The notes: generated by a model from the sequence alone, not told the origin. A stretch of DNA of 64,000 nucleotides from CAZEHS01 sp964424355 (GCA_964424355.1 CAYRIO010000015.1:1-64000); one strand, 5' to 3'; numbered from the stretch's first letter, positions 8,390-16,440 are shown. A program made the numbers and translations.

Positions 8390-9394
8390 CTAAAACAGCT
8401 TCAGATCTTTAAAGACCATGAATATCATGAGCGCAAGCAGAATCATAAAACCGAAATAATGCATCTGCTGTTCCCAAGCCTTGTTGAAGGGTTTTCGGAA
8501 AACCATCTCATAAAGTACGAAAATAATTCGACCGCCATCCAGTGCAGGAAACGGCAGCAGGTTGAAGATTCCCAGGTTGACGGAGATAACGGCCGCAACA
8601 CCCAGCAAATCAGCCATACCGCTCCGTGATGCTTCCCCAACTACACCTACAATGCCGACCGGACCTACGAGTCCTTCGCCGGAGGCCTTCCCTTTGACCA
8701 ATTTTCCGAGAAAGTCAACAATACCGTAAGTCACATCACGGGTGCTGATCAGTGCCGCTCGGGCCGACTCGGGAACTGCCCGCCGAGTTTCGTGGATGAT
8801 CCCGATGATCCGCCGCCCATCATCAGATTCCTTCGTGGTCATTTTCAGTGTAATCTGTTTACTCTGCCGGACCACAACGACGTCAAATTCATTTTCCGTG
8901 TCCGCCGGAATCGCTTTAATCAGGGATTCCCAGGAGTCTACGGTATTCCCCGCTACGGAAATGACCTCGTCCCCTGCCCGGATCCCGGCAACCTGTGCCG
9001 GATACCCCGGCAGGACCTCTTTCACAATATTCACAGGAAAACCAATCATCATATAGACCGAAAAGAAAAGAACGATCGCCAGCAGGAAATTCATCAGCGG
9101 GCCAGCGACCAAAACAGAAAATCGCTGCAGGGGGCTTTTCGCAGAAAAACTATCCGGATCCTCCGAGTCTTCATTTTCACCATGAAGTTGCACGTAACCT
9201 CCCAGCGGCAGGAGCCGGACTGAATACTTTGTCTGGGGACCCTGATGGTCAAAGAGCTTAGGCCCCATCCCAATACTGAATTCATGGACTTTCACGCCAT
9301 TGAGCCGAGCTAGTATGAAGTGTCCGAACTCATGACTGATCACAAGGATTCCGAACACAAAAATAAAACTGATAAATGTTTGTAATCCGCCCAT
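8390..9394 (-). CDS. rseP: Site-2 intramembrane zinc protease RseP/RasP
   Basis: The protein cleaves transmembrane substrates such as anti-sigma factors and signal-peptide remnants within the membrane. It has 334 residues with the zinc-binding HEFGH motif in the first membrane helix (residues 21-25), a PDZ domain in the middle (about 110-190, with PAQVAGIRAGDEVISVAG), and the third zinc ligand motif NLLPFPALDGGRI (about 280-290) in a C-terminal helix, followed by a last membrane segment. Its ATG shares one base with the dxr stop (TAATG), indicating translational coupling. Its location between dxr and ispG is conserved in many Firmicutes. Confidence 0.96.
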   Translation of the reverse strand: MGGLQTFISFIFVFGILVISHEFGHFILARLNGVKVHEFSIGMGPKLFDHQGPQTKYSVRLLPLGGYVQLHGENEDSEDPDSFSAKSPLQRFSVLVAGPLMNFLLAIVLFFSVYMMIGFPVNIVKEVLPGYPAQVAGIRAGDEVISVAGNTVDSWESLIKAIPADTENEFDVVVVRQSKQITLKMTTKESDDGRRIIGIIHETRRAVPESARAALISTRDVTYGIVDFLGKLVKGKASGEGLVGPVGIVGVVGEASRSGMADLLGVAAVISVNLGIFNLLPFPALDGGRIIFVLYEMVFRKPFNKAWEQQMHYFGFMILLALMIFMVFKDLKLF

Positions 9395-10548
9395 TAAAAG
9401 CGACCTCCTGTACCTGTAATCACTCTGTGGCGCGCTATTCGATCAAGCTCAACCAACGCTTCCAGGGTGTAATTCTGTATGGGATCATGTTGGTTCATGA
9501 TTTTTTCAATGGTCTCTGATATATGATAGAAATCAATCTGTCCTTTCAAATACTGCTCAACCAAGACTTCATTGGCCGCATTCAACACACAGGTCATGGT
9601 CCCTCCGGCCTTCAGGGCCTCATAGGCCAGACGCAGGCATGGAAACCGCAGTGTGTCCGGCTCTTCAAAGGTCAGCTGCGTCACATCCCTGAAGCTGAGT
9701 CGAGGCAGATTCACCGGTGTTCTGTCCGGATAATTGAAGGCATAGTGGATCGGTAAACGCATATCAGGCAGGCCCATCTGCGCGATAATCGAGCTGTCCT
9801 GATACTCCACCATCGAATGGATGATGCTTTGAGGATGGACCACCACATCAATTTGCTCCGAGGGCATCTCGAAAAGCCAGTGTGCTTCAATGACTTCCAG
9901 CCCCTTGTTCATCAAGGTGGCTGAATCGATGGTGATCTTGGCGCCCATGGTCCAATTGGGGTGCTTCAAGGCGTCACTTGCTTTTTTAAACCGAATTTCT
10001 TCAGCCGTGCAGGTTCTGAATGGCCCCCCGGAGGCTGTCAGAATCAAACGGGAGACATTTTCTGTCCGGTTTCCCTGCAGTGCCTGGAAAATTGCGCTAT
10101 GCTCGCTGTCTACTGGCAGGATGGGAACACCATTGGTTTTGGCCCTTTCCATGACCAGCTGTCCGGCCATGACCAAGGTTTCCTTATTGGCCAGCGCAAT
10201 CGCCTTTCCCTGTTTGATTGCCTCTAAGGTGGGCAAAAGCCCCACGCTCCCCACCAGGCTCGTGAGAACCACATCCGCTTCAGACCGGGCGATTTCCAAA
10301 AGACCTTCCATGCCGCTCAACACCACAATATTCTTACCTGCACAGTATTCCTTAACCGTTTTTGCACCTGCGGCATCCTCAACAACAACCAGCCGGGGAG
10401 TGAATTGGTCGATCTGTTCCATCAGGAGGCGGATATTGTTCCTGCAGCTGAGAGCCGTTACCGAGTATCTTTCAGGATTTTCTTTTATCAATTCCAATGC
10501 CTGGGTTCCGATTGAGCCGGTAGATCCCAGTATGCCGATTTTTTTCAT
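9394..10548 (-). CDS. dxr: 1-deoxy-D-xylulose 5-phosphate reductoisomerase
   Basis: Dxr converts DXP to 2-C-methylerythritol 4-phosphate with NADPH, the committed step of the non-mevalonate isoprenoid pathway. The 384-residue protein begins with a Rossmann nucleotide-binding motif, GILGSTGSIGTQAL (residues 5-18). The catalytic region has PVDSEHSAIFQAL and LTASGGPFR, then NWTMGAKITIDSATLMNKGLEVIEA split over the metal-binding site. A strong hairpin with a U-tract lies just upstream together with a TATAAT box, so the gene can be transcribed separately from cdsA. It is coupled to rseP by a one-base overlap. Confidence 0.97.
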   Translation of the reverse strand: MKKIGILGSTGSIGTQALELIKENPERYSVTALSCRNNIRLLMEQIDQFTPRLVVVEDAAGAKTVKEYCAGKNIVVLSGMEGLLEIARSEADVVLTSLVGSVGLLPTLEAIKQGKAIALANKETLVMAGQLVMERAKTNGVPILPVDSEHSAIFQALQGNRTENVSRLILTASGGPFRTCTAEEIRFKKASDALKHPNWTMGAKITIDSATLMNKGLEVIEAHWLFEMPSEQIDVVVHPQSIIHSMVEYQDSSIIAQMGLPDMRLPIHYAFNYPDRTPVNLPRLSFRDVTQLTFEEPDTLRFPCLRLAYEALKAGGTMTCVLNAANEVLVEQYLKGQIDFYHISETIEKIMNQHDPIQNYTLEALVELDRIARHRVITGTGGRF

Positions 10549-10565
10549 TGAGAGTTCCTTTCAAA

Positions 10566-10595
10566 TAAAAAATAGGGGGTTCATTTTCCCCCTAT
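10566..10595 (-). terminator. Intrinsic terminator between cdsA and dxr
   Basis: On the minus strand ATAGGGGG (10595-10588) pairs with CCCCCTAT (10579-10572), with an 8-base loop, followed directly by TTTTTTATTT. This is a textbook rho-independent terminator. It stands only about 20 bases upstream of the dxr ATG, leaving no room for a complete promoter behind it. Confidence 0.88.
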
Positions 10596-10596
10596 C

Positions 10597-10605
10597 ATTA
10601 TACCA
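10597..10605 (-). promoter_or_regulatory. Extended -10 promoter for dxr overlapping the terminator
   Basis: TGGTATAAT (10605-10597 on the minus strand) is an extended -10 element with a perfect TATAAT. No good -35 hexamer is seen 17-18 bases upstream. The predicted start, near 10590, falls inside the 5' arm of the terminator stem, so transcripts made here would lack part of that arm. Confidence 0.6.
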
Positions 10606-10655
10606 GATTTAGATGATAAAAATCTTTGCAGTCCGAATATGCTGTCCAGGACACC

Positions 10656-11447
10656 CTATTTTATAAACTCAACCAAGAGTACTCCGAAATAGTAGACCAG
10701 AGGTGTTGTCATAACCACGCTGTCAAATCTATCCAATACCCCACCATGACCGGGCATGATATTCCCAAAATCTTTCACTCCGGTGTATCGCTTGATTTTT
10801 GAAGCGATCAGGTCCCCCATCTGGGACAAGATACTCCCCACGATTGCCAAAGGAATAAACCACAGCATGATATCGTGGTTCATGACTGATGCAATTCCCA
10901 GGGTAATCACGGTGCAACCTACAACCCCCGAGATAGCCCCTTCAACAGTTTTCTTTGGGCTGATTTCCTCCCACAGCTTATGTTTCCCCCAGAAATACCC
11001 CCCAAAATATGCGCAGGTATCGGTGATCCAGGCGAGTATGAAGATGTACCACACCAGATTGGGGATTCCCAATTGATCGATGAGGGAGACATGAAAAAAA
11101 GCCAACGGGAAATAGATCACACCCAGCAAGGTTAACGCCAGATCAATCAGCGTCTGTTTCTTTGAATACAGATAGTGCAGCAGAATGTAACCCAACATGA
11201 GGAAAACACCCAATCCCACAAACCTAAAAGGAATTTGGAAAGCAGGGGGCAGGTACAGCATGACCGTCAGCCCCATGCCCGGCAAATAGGCCGGATGATG
11301 GCCCTTAGCCTTCATCGATTGATAGAATTCATAGAGACCGATCATCGCGATGATCATCGCAGCAAAATAAACCGTTATACCGCCAAGATACAGCACGATG
11401 AAAAGAATGGGTAATGCCACAAAGCTCGAAAGGGCTCTGATGCCCAT
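10656..11447 (-). CDS. cdsA: Phosphatidate cytidylyltransferase CdsA
   Basis: CdsA makes CDP-diacylglycerol from phosphatidic acid and CTP, the branch point of phospholipid synthesis, in the membrane. The 263-residue protein is almost entirely hydrophobic, with about eight membrane segments. The C-terminal CDS signature is present: SKIKRYTGVKDFGNIMPGHG followed by GVLDRFDS. I start it at MGIRALSS (11447), 18 codons inside the longest frame, because that ATG has the ribosome site GGCAGGTGA and the longer form would overlap uppS. It follows uppS by 13 bases, so the undecaprenyl and phospholipid genes are co-transcribed. Confidence 0.95.
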   Translation of the reverse strand: MGIRALSSFVALPILFIVLYLGGITVYFAAMIIAMIGLYEFYQSMKAKGHHPAYLPGMGLTVMLYLPPAFQIPFRFVGLGVFLMLGYILLHYLYSKKQTLIDLALTLLGVIYFPLAFFHVSLIDQLGIPNLVWYIFILAWITDTCAYFGGYFWGKHKLWEEISPKKTVEGAISGVVGCTVITLGIASVMNHDIMLWFIPLAIVGSILSQMGDLIASKIKRYTGVKDFGNIMPGHGGVLDRFDSVVMTTPLVYYFGVLLVEFIK

Positions 11448-11460
11448 GAAATCACCTGCC

Positions 11461-12219
11461 TTAGATTTTTCCGTATCGTCGGTCTCTATCCTGGTACGCA
11501 ATCAGTGCCTTATCCAGCTCCACCGGGCTGAAATCCGGCCACGCAGTCTCCGTGAACCACAATTCACTGTAGGCAATCTGCCAGAGCAGGTAATTGCTGA
11601 TCCGCAGCTCCCCGCTGGTACGGATCAGCAGATCCGGGTCGGGAATACCTGCGGTGTACAGGGAATCACAGAATACCTGTTCCGTAATATCATCCGGCTC
11701 CAGAATTCCAGCTTTTACATCTTCAGCGATTTTTCTGACGCCTCTTAAGATTTCATCCCGGGAACCATAATTCAGCGCAATGGAGAATGTAAGTCCCTTA
11801 TTCTCAGCTGTACGTTCCAGCGCATTTACAATTTCATTGCGACCCGCAGTGGGGATTCGCGTGATATCTCCTAAAACCTTCATGCAAACCTGATTTTCAT
11901 GGAGTTCATCGATCTCTGCCCGTAAAAAACGGACCAGAATCTCCATGAGACCGTCCACCTCATCCTTCGGACGGTTCCAATTCTCTGTTGAAAACGCATA
12001 CACTGTCAAATACCGGATTCCGATATCTGAACAGTAACGGATGATGGTTTTCAGCGCTTCAACGCCACGCTGGTGCCCAGCTAATCGGGGTAGGTTCCGG
12101 GCCTTGGCCCACCTTCCGTTCCCATCCATGATCAGCGCAATATGAACCGGAAGTCTTTCAAGATCCAGTTCATTAGAAACCGAGTGAGTTTTATTCGAAC
12201 CGAAAAGACGCTTAAACAT
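11461..12219 (-). CDS. uppS: Undecaprenyl diphosphate synthase UppS
   Basis: This cis-prenyltransferase makes the C55 lipid carrier for peptidoglycan and wall polymers. Starting at MFKRLFGSNK (12219, ribosome site GGAG seven bases upstream) it has 252 residues. The catalytic motif HIALIMDGNGRWAKARNL contains the essential Asp32; GHQRGVEALKTI, YLTVYAFSTENWNRP and the C-terminal DLLIRTSGELRISNYLLWQ with ELWFTETAWPDF are all present. A longer frame reaches 12276 but would begin inside the upstream hairpin region. It is the first gene after a strong hairpin that separates it from the frr unit. Confidence 0.96.
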   Translation of the reverse strand: MFKRLFGSNKTHSVSNELDLERLPVHIALIMDGNGRWAKARNLPRLAGHQRGVEALKTIIRYCSDIGIRYLTVYAFSTENWNRPKDEVDGLMEILVRFLRAEIDELHENQVCMKVLGDITRIPTAGRNEIVNALERTAENKGLTFSIALNYGSRDEILRGVRKIAEDVKAGILEPDDITEQVFCDSLYTAGIPDPDLLIRTSGELRISNYLLWQIAYSELWFTETAWPDFSPVELDKALIAYQDRDRRYGKI

Positions 12220-12266
12220 AGCCACGCTCCATGGACCAGCTGATCCTGATCTAAAACAGATTAAAT

Positions 12267-12301
12267 CCATCAGCACCTCTAACGAATAGAGGTGCTGATG
12301 G
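12267..12301 (-). terminator. 15-bp hairpin after the frr unit
   Basis: Positions 12267-12281 (CCATCAGCACCTCTA) and 12287-12301 form a perfect 15-bp stem with a 5-base loop (ACGAA). It begins three bases after the stop of the 64-residue gene. On the minus strand it is followed by ATTTAATCTGTTTT, an interrupted U-rich run. It probably terminates, or partly terminates, transcription before uppS. Confidence 0.7.
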
Positions 12302-12303
12302 TG

Positions 12304-12498
12304 TCAAAATTTCGCGATAATCAGAAGGATTTCGAGTTCTGTTTCCCGAATCCCCACCACCCTGACATCGGTATATGCAGTCATATCTTGCGATGCCTTA
12401 TATCCACTGGTTTCAATAACATTGACAGGTTTTACTCCATTATAGGATCCCAGCACAGCCAACGCATCGTCCACGGTAACTCCCAGAAGTTCAGTCAT
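12304..12498 (-). CDS. Small hypothetical protein coupled to frr (PASTA-like)
   Basis: The product has 64 residues and no signal peptide or membrane segment. It starts MTELLGVTVDDALAVLG and ends with a strand-rich DVRVVGIRETELEILLIIAKF. Its ATG shares one base with the frr stop (TAATG), so it is almost certainly translated with frr. The pattern of a G-x-T/S-x-DDAL-x-x-L helix followed by beta strands resembles half of a PASTA domain; this is my impression, not a confirmed match. A strong hairpin follows its stop. Function unknown. Confidence 0.75.
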   Translation of the reverse strand: MTELLGVTVDDALAVLGSYNGVKPVNVIETSGYKASQDMTAYTDVRVVGIRETELEILLIIAKF

Positions 12499-13055
12499 TA
12501 CACTTCCATGATCTCTTTCTCTTTTTGGAGAATCACTTCGTCTACCAGCTTGATGTAGCGATCTGTTGTCTTTTGTACTTCATCCTCAGCCCGCTTCAGA
12601 TCATCCTCAGTGATATCACTTGTTTTCTGAGCTTTTTTCAGCTTATCATTCGCTTCACGGCGCTCGTTCCGCACTGCAACCTTCGCTTCCTCACCGGCTT
12701 TTCTTGCCACTTTCGTGAGATCCTTCCGGCGCTCTTCTGTCAGCATCGGAATCACCAAGCGAATCACACGTCCGTCATTGCTGGGATTCAGACCCAAGTC
12801 GGACATGTTGATGGCTTTCTCTATGCTGGATAAAACCGAAGCATCATAGGGCTGGATTACCAACATCCGCGGTTCTGGAGCCGAAATGGAGGCCATTTGG
12901 CTCACAAGCGTCTGTGTGCCGTAATAATCAATGGATATCTTTTCCAACAACTGTGGATTAGCTTTACCTGCACGCACAGTGTGAAGCTCTTCCTTTAAAA
13001 CATTAAGAGTTTTCTGCATTTTCGCTTCCATGGCATTATGAATTTCCATGTGCAT
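12498..13055 (-). CDS. frr: Ribosome recycling factor
   Basis: RRF works with EF-G to split the post-termination ribosome. The 185-residue length is standard. Recognised motifs include HTVRAGKANPQLLEKISIDYYG, split by PLVSQ-like QTLVSQMASISAPEPR, LVIQPYD, and the conserved GRVIRLVIPMLTEERRKDL. The ATG at 13055 has ribosome site GGAGGAAGAAACG. It follows pyrH by 12 bases, the usual pyrH-frr pair, and is coupled to the small gene downstream by a one-base overlap. Confidence 0.97.
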   Translation of the reverse strand: MHMEIHNAMEAKMQKTLNVLKEELHTVRAGKANPQLLEKISIDYYGTQTLVSQMASISAPEPRMLVIQPYDASVLSSIEKAINMSDLGLNPSNDGRVIRLVIPMLTEERRKDLTKVARKAGEEAKVAVRNERREANDKLKKAQKTSDITEDDLKRAEDEVQKTTDRYIKLVDEVILQKEKEIMEV

Positions 13056-13067
13056 CGTTTCTTCCTC

Positions 13068-13772
13068 CTATTCTATTCTTGTACCAATATTTTCACCCAG
13101 AATCACCTTGACGATGTTCTCGGTATCTTTCAGCGCAAATACCTGAATGGGGATATGGTTCTCCATGCACAGCGTTACCGCCGTCGCATCCATTACACCT
13201 AACCCTTGGTTCAGTACATCAATGTACGTCAGGCTATCATACTTCACAGCATCCGGATTCAAATGCGGATCGCTGCAATAAACCCCATCAACCTTCTTAG
13301 CAAGCAAAATCATTTCCGCTTCTATTTCCGCTGCGCGGAGGGCCGCCGTGGTATCCGTTGAAAAGAAAGGATTTCCAGTGCCCGCTGCAAAAATGACCAC
13401 TCTGCCTTTCTCTAAGTGCCGAACAGCACGTCTGCGAATATAGGGTTCTGCAATCTGTCTCATGTCGATCGCACTTAACACCCGGGTCTGAATACCCGTG
13501 TTCTCAAGAGCATCCTGTAATCCCAAAGCGTTCATGACTGTTGCCATCATCCCCATGTAATCCGCCGTTGAACGGTCCATGGATTTCGAGCTGCGGCCGC
13601 GCCAGAAATTACCACCGCCGATAACGATAGCCACCTGAACTTTCAGATCAAGCAGTGCCTTCACCTGTTGGGCAACACCGTAAACCATTGCTTCATCAAT
13701 ACCGAAACCCTTTTCTCCTGCCAAGGCTTCACCGCTCAGCTTAAGTATCACCCGTTTATATTTTGCAATCAT
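13068..13772 (-). CDS. pyrH: UMP kinase PyrH
   Basis: PyrH phosphorylates UMP to UDP and is the hexameric bacterial enzyme of the amino-acid-kinase fold. The 234-residue protein starts YKRVILKLSGEALAGEKGFGID, has the glycine-rich VAIVIGGGNFWRGR, the MGMMATVMNALGLQDAL segment, VVIFAAGTGNPFFSTDTTAALR, and the UMP-specificity region ILLAKKVDGVYCSDP. A terminator for tsf lies 76 bases upstream, so pyrH likely has its own promoter in that gap, though I see no convincing -35/-10 pair there. Confidence 0.97.
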   Translation of the reverse strand: MIAKYKRVILKLSGEALAGEKGFGIDEAMVYGVAQQVKALLDLKVQVAIVIGGGNFWRGRSSKSMDRSTADYMGMMATVMNALGLQDALENTGIQTRVLSAIDMRQIAEPYIRRRAVRHLEKGRVVIFAAGTGNPFFSTDTTAALRAAEIEAEMILLAKKVDGVYCSDPHLNPDAVKYDSLTYIDVLNQGLGVMDATAVTLCMENHIPIQVFALKDTENIVKVILGENIGTRIE

Positions 13773-13848
13773 GTGGTCCCCCCGATCTACACTTTGTTCA
13801 ATTCAACAAATATTTCGAAATTCCTTCCAGCCGATTGTATATTTCCTC

Positions 13849-13875
13849 AAAAAAAGAGCACACAGGGTGCTCTTT
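13849..13875 (-). terminator. Intrinsic terminator after tsf
   Basis: On the minus strand AAAGAGCAC (13875-13867) pairs with GTGCTCTTT (13861-13853) around a 5-base loop, and runs into TTTTTTT (13855-13849). It begins seven bases after the tsf stop codon and separates rpsB-tsf from pyrH-frr. Confidence 0.93.
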
Positions 13876-13881
13876 CAGATA

Positions 13882-14532
13882 CTAAGCTTGAAGCTGTTTT
13901 GCAACTTCTTCTGCAAAGTTTGTTTCTTCCTTTTCGATGCCTTCACCAACTTCATAACGGGAAAATCGTCTGATGGAGATGTTCTCGCCAATTCGTGCGA
14001 TTTTTTCCTGAAGAAGCTGTTCGATGGTGATATCCGGGTTTTTGATGAACGCTTGATCCATCAGGCACACTTCTTTGTAGTACTTGGAAATGCGGCCTTC
14101 AACCATTTTTTCGATGATTGCAACCGGCTTGCCTTCATTCAGCGCCTGAGCACGGATAATTTCTTTCTCCGCTTCAATGACATCTGCAGTCACTTCTTCT
14201 TTACGAACGAATAGCGGGCTTGATGCAGCAATCTGCATAGCGATATCCCGGCCAAACTCTTTGAACTCGTCCAGCTTGCCTACGAAATCAGTCTCTGTAT
14301 TGATTTCTACCAATACGCCGATTCGACCGCCGCCGTGGATATAAGAGATGACTGCGCCTTCTGAAGCAACACGGCCAGCTTTCTTAGCTGCTTTTGCAAG
14401 ACCTTTTTCACGAAGCAATTTTACCGCTTCTTCCATGTTGCCATTTGTTTCCTGAAGCGCTTTTTTACAGTCCATCATGCCAGCGCTGGTTGTTTCTCGA
14501 AGTTCTTTGACCATTCCTGCTGTGATTTCCAT
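13882..14532 (-). CDS. tsf: Translation elongation factor EF-Ts
   Basis: EF-Ts is the nucleotide exchange factor for EF-Tu. At 216 residues it is a short form, as in several Clostridia and thermophiles, with the N-terminal UBA-like domain (VKELRETTSAGMMDCKKALQETNGNMEEAVKLLR, quoted in part), the GRVASEGAVISYIHGGGRIG strand region and the NTETDFVG motif, and only one complete core dimerisation subdomain. The ATG at 14532 is preceded by AAAGGAGGATATAGT. It follows rpsB, with an intercistronic hairpin, and is closed by a strong terminator. Confidence 0.97.
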   Translation of the reverse strand: MEITAGMVKELRETTSAGMMDCKKALQETNGNMEEAVKLLREKGLAKAAKKAGRVASEGAVISYIHGGGRIGVLVEINTETDFVGKLDEFKEFGRDIAMQIAASSPLFVRKEEVTADVIEAEKEIIRAQALNEGKPVAIIEKMVEGRISKYYKEVCLMDQAFIKNPDITIEQLLQEKIARIGENISIRRFSRYEVGEGIEKEETNFAEEVAKQLQA

Positions 14533-14576
14533 ACTATATCCTCCTTTTATCAGTTGGAGATTTGATAATGCCCTCT

Positions 14577-14609
14577 AAAAAGCTGTTGAAGCTTTAACCT
14601 CAACAGCTT
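14577..14609 (-). terminator. Intercistronic hairpin between rpsB and tsf
   Basis: AAGCTGTTGA (14580-14589) pairs with TCAACAGCTT (14600-14609), a 10-bp stem with a 10-base loop. On the minus strand it is followed by TTTTTAGAGGG. The U-run is short, so it may act as a partial terminator that lowers tsf expression relative to rpsB, or as an mRNA processing signal. Confidence 0.65.
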
Positions 14610-14629
14610 GATTGTCATTTGTGGAAAAT

Positions 14630-15412
14630 TTACGCTTCTGTTACTTCTGTAGCAACAACCGCTTCAACTTCTGTCGCAGCTTGCTCAGTCTCTACAACCG
14701 CAGCTACAACTGGAGCAACTTCGAAGGACTCACCCTGACGACCTTCAATGATGGCATCTGCCATTCTGCCGGTGATCAGCTTAACCGCACGAATTGCATC
14801 GTCGTTGCCGGGGATTACATAATCGATCTCATCCGGATCGCAGTTTGTATCAACGATACCAACAACCTTGATTCCGAGAAGTTGAGCTTCTTTGATTGCA
14901 ATCCGCTCTTTTCTTGGGTCTACGATGAAAATCGCATCCGGCAGGGTGCGCATATTCTTGATGCCGCCCAGGAATTTCTCGAGCTTTTCTTTTTTAGCAC
15001 GAAGTTTGATGACTTCTTTTTTAGGAAGCGCTTCGAAAGTACCGTCTGTCTCCATAGCTTCCAATTTGAAAAGCAGATCAATCCGCTTCTTAATGGTTTT
15101 GTAGTTAGTCAGCATTCCGCCCAACCATCTTTGGTTAACGAACTGCATGCCGCATCGCTTTGCTTCGGACTCAATGGACTCCTGAGCTTGCTTCTTAGTA
15201 CCTACGAAAAGAACTGTACCGCCCTCTTCCGATACCTTGCGGATGAAATTGTACGCCTGATCGATTTTCTTAACAGTCTTTTGAAGATCGATGATGTAAA
15301 TCCCGTTTCGCTCTGTGAAAATGTACTCGCCCATTTTCGGGTTCCAGCGTCGTGTCTGGTGACCAAAGTGTACGCCGGCTTCGAGCAACTGCTTCATTGA
15401 AATAACTGACAT
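14630..15412 (-). CDS. rpsB: Small ribosomal subunit protein S2
   Basis: S2 binds the 30S body near the head. The 260-residue protein begins MSVISMKQLLEAGVHFGHQT and shows the standard RWNPKMGEYIFTERNGIYIIDL, VLFVGTKKQAQESIESEA, QRWLGGMLTN and PGNDDAIRAVKLI motifs. The last 30 or so residues are an Ala/Val/Glu-rich tail beyond the usual core. The start has a strong ribosome site (ACGGAGGTGCATT). A good SigA promoter lies about 110 bases upstream, leaving an untranslated leader that could house autoregulation by S2. Confidence 0.97.
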   Translation of the reverse strand: MSVISMKQLLEAGVHFGHQTRRWNPKMGEYIFTERNGIYIIDLQKTVKKIDQAYNFIRKVSEEGGTVLFVGTKKQAQESIESEAKRCGMQFVNQRWLGGMLTNYKTIKKRIDLLFKLEAMETDGTFEALPKKEVIKLRAKKEKLEKFLGGIKNMRTLPDAIFIVDPRKERIAIKEAQLLGIKVVGIVDTNCDPDEIDYVIPGNDDAIRAVKLITGRMADAIIEGRQGESFEVAPVVAAVVETEQAATEVEAVVATEVTEA

Positions 15413-15523
15413 AATGCACCTCCGTAGTTTTTTTAAAGATCCTCCGCCCCTTCACTCATTTCAGGAACCTTCTGCAGGCACTCCCTGTAATGTCTGGGGT
15501 CGTGTGTATTTAACACCTATAGT

Positions 15524-15552
15524 AGTATACCACTGGGGTGTTTTTTTGACAA
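15524..15552 (-). promoter_or_regulatory. SigA-type promoter of rpsB
   Basis: On the minus strand TTGTCA (15552-15547) and TATACT (15529-15524) are separated by 17 bases. Transcription would start near 15517, giving a leader of about 105 bases before rpsB. It lies in the 178-bp gap between the swrB-like gene and rpsB and separates the flagellar unit from the ribosomal unit. Confidence 0.85.
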
Positions 15553-15590
15553 GTATTTTAGTAGGGGGAATGGGATGATTTGCTGAAGTG

Positions 15591-16100
15591 TTATTTGGTA
15601 CTCCGAGTGTTTGTCTTGAGTCTGCGGATCAGTTCCACTTCCCCTACGCCAAGGTTTAGTTCCTTAGCCACTTGTTGGCAGTCTTTTCCTTCGTTCAGCA
15701 ACCTTCTGATTTCAGAAGCCGTGTATGGGGCTTCCGCTAAAGGCTTATGCTCTATCTCTGGAGGAGCAGGGCTTGGTTCAATGTCTTTCTCCGGCGGTAT
15801 AACGGGCTCGTGGATGGCCTCTTTGCGAGGTCTGTTCAATGTTTGAGCAGAGGACAGCTTCCTCTCAAGCAATTCTATCCGCTTCTCCAAACGCTCAACC
15901 GTCTCATAGAAGGTCTGATTAATATCATCCATATCTTCTCCTAATTGGTCAGTCCGGTTCAGGAGTGCATAGAATGTATCAGAAAAAGACTGGTCTTCCA
16001 TATCAGGAATACCGCCCTTTCTGATCTCACGAATCAATCTGTTCAAAGAAAAAACCACTATGATAATTCCTATCACAGCGGCGATCCAACCTGTTAGCAT
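15591..16100 (-). CDS. swrB: SwrB-like protein at the end of the fla/che operon
   Basis: The 169-residue protein has one N-terminal membrane anchor (residues 2-21), a coiled coil (about 50-90, rich in E, L and R), a Pro/Glu-rich linker (about 95-125), and a C-terminal helix-turn-helix-like segment with GKDCQQVAKELNLGVGEVEL. This layout, and the position as last gene of the flagellar operon immediately before rpsB, match SwrB (YlxL) of Bacillus subtilis, which activates flagellar type III export. I did not compare sequences directly, so the name rests on architecture and synteny. It follows the 107-residue gene by 4 bases. Confidence 0.75.
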   Translation of the reverse strand: MLTGWIAAVIGIIIVVFSLNRLIREIRKGGIPDMEDQSFSDTFYALLNRTDQLGEDMDDINQTFYETVERLEKRIELLERKLSSAQTLNRPRKEAIHEPVIPPEKDIEPSPAPPEIEHKPLAEAPYTASEIRRLLNEGKDCQQVAKELNLGVGEVELIRRLKTNTRSTK

Positions 16101-16104
16101 ACGC

Positions 16105-16428
16105 TCACACCTTTATGTCTATATGATTGCGTTTAGGTCCGCCTTTTGCTTTATCATCTTTCCCTTGATCCGAAGCCGCCTGCTTTTTTTCTCTCTGCTG
16201 TTCAGACTGCTCTCTGCCTGAGCCCCGCTTGCCATCCTCACGTATCCGCGGAGATTCTTTGTGTTCAAAATCATTCACCTTGCTCAGTTTTTCCTCTACG
16301 TCACGCTTGTTCACATTCTGCATAAGCAATTGCTCGTTATCCTGTTTATGCATGACATGTGCTTTGAGCATGTCGTTCTTGTGAAGCTTTGGAAGAAGAA
16401 CATGCATGTCAATTGGTTTAATTGCCAT
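16105..16428 (-). CDS. Hypothetical flagellar-operon protein, charged
   Basis: The 107-residue product has a short ordered-looking N-terminus (MAIKPIDMHVLLPKLHKNDM) and a highly charged remainder dominated by K, E, Q, R and D (about residues 45-100), probably disordered. The ATG at 16428 has ribosome site GGAGAGGGTATT. It lies between the FapA-like gene and the swrB-like gene with 12-base and 4-base gaps, so it is part of the flagellar operon. The opening KPID..VLLPK resembles small proteins seen at the same place in other clostridial flagellar operons; their function is unknown. Confidence 0.7.
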   Translation of the reverse strand: MAIKPIDMHVLLPKLHKNDMLKAHVMHKQDNEQLLMQNVNKRDVEEKLSKVNDFEHKESPRIREDGKRGSGREQSEQQREKKQAASDQGKDDKAKGGPKRNHIDIKV

Positions 16429-16440
16429 AATACCCTCTCC

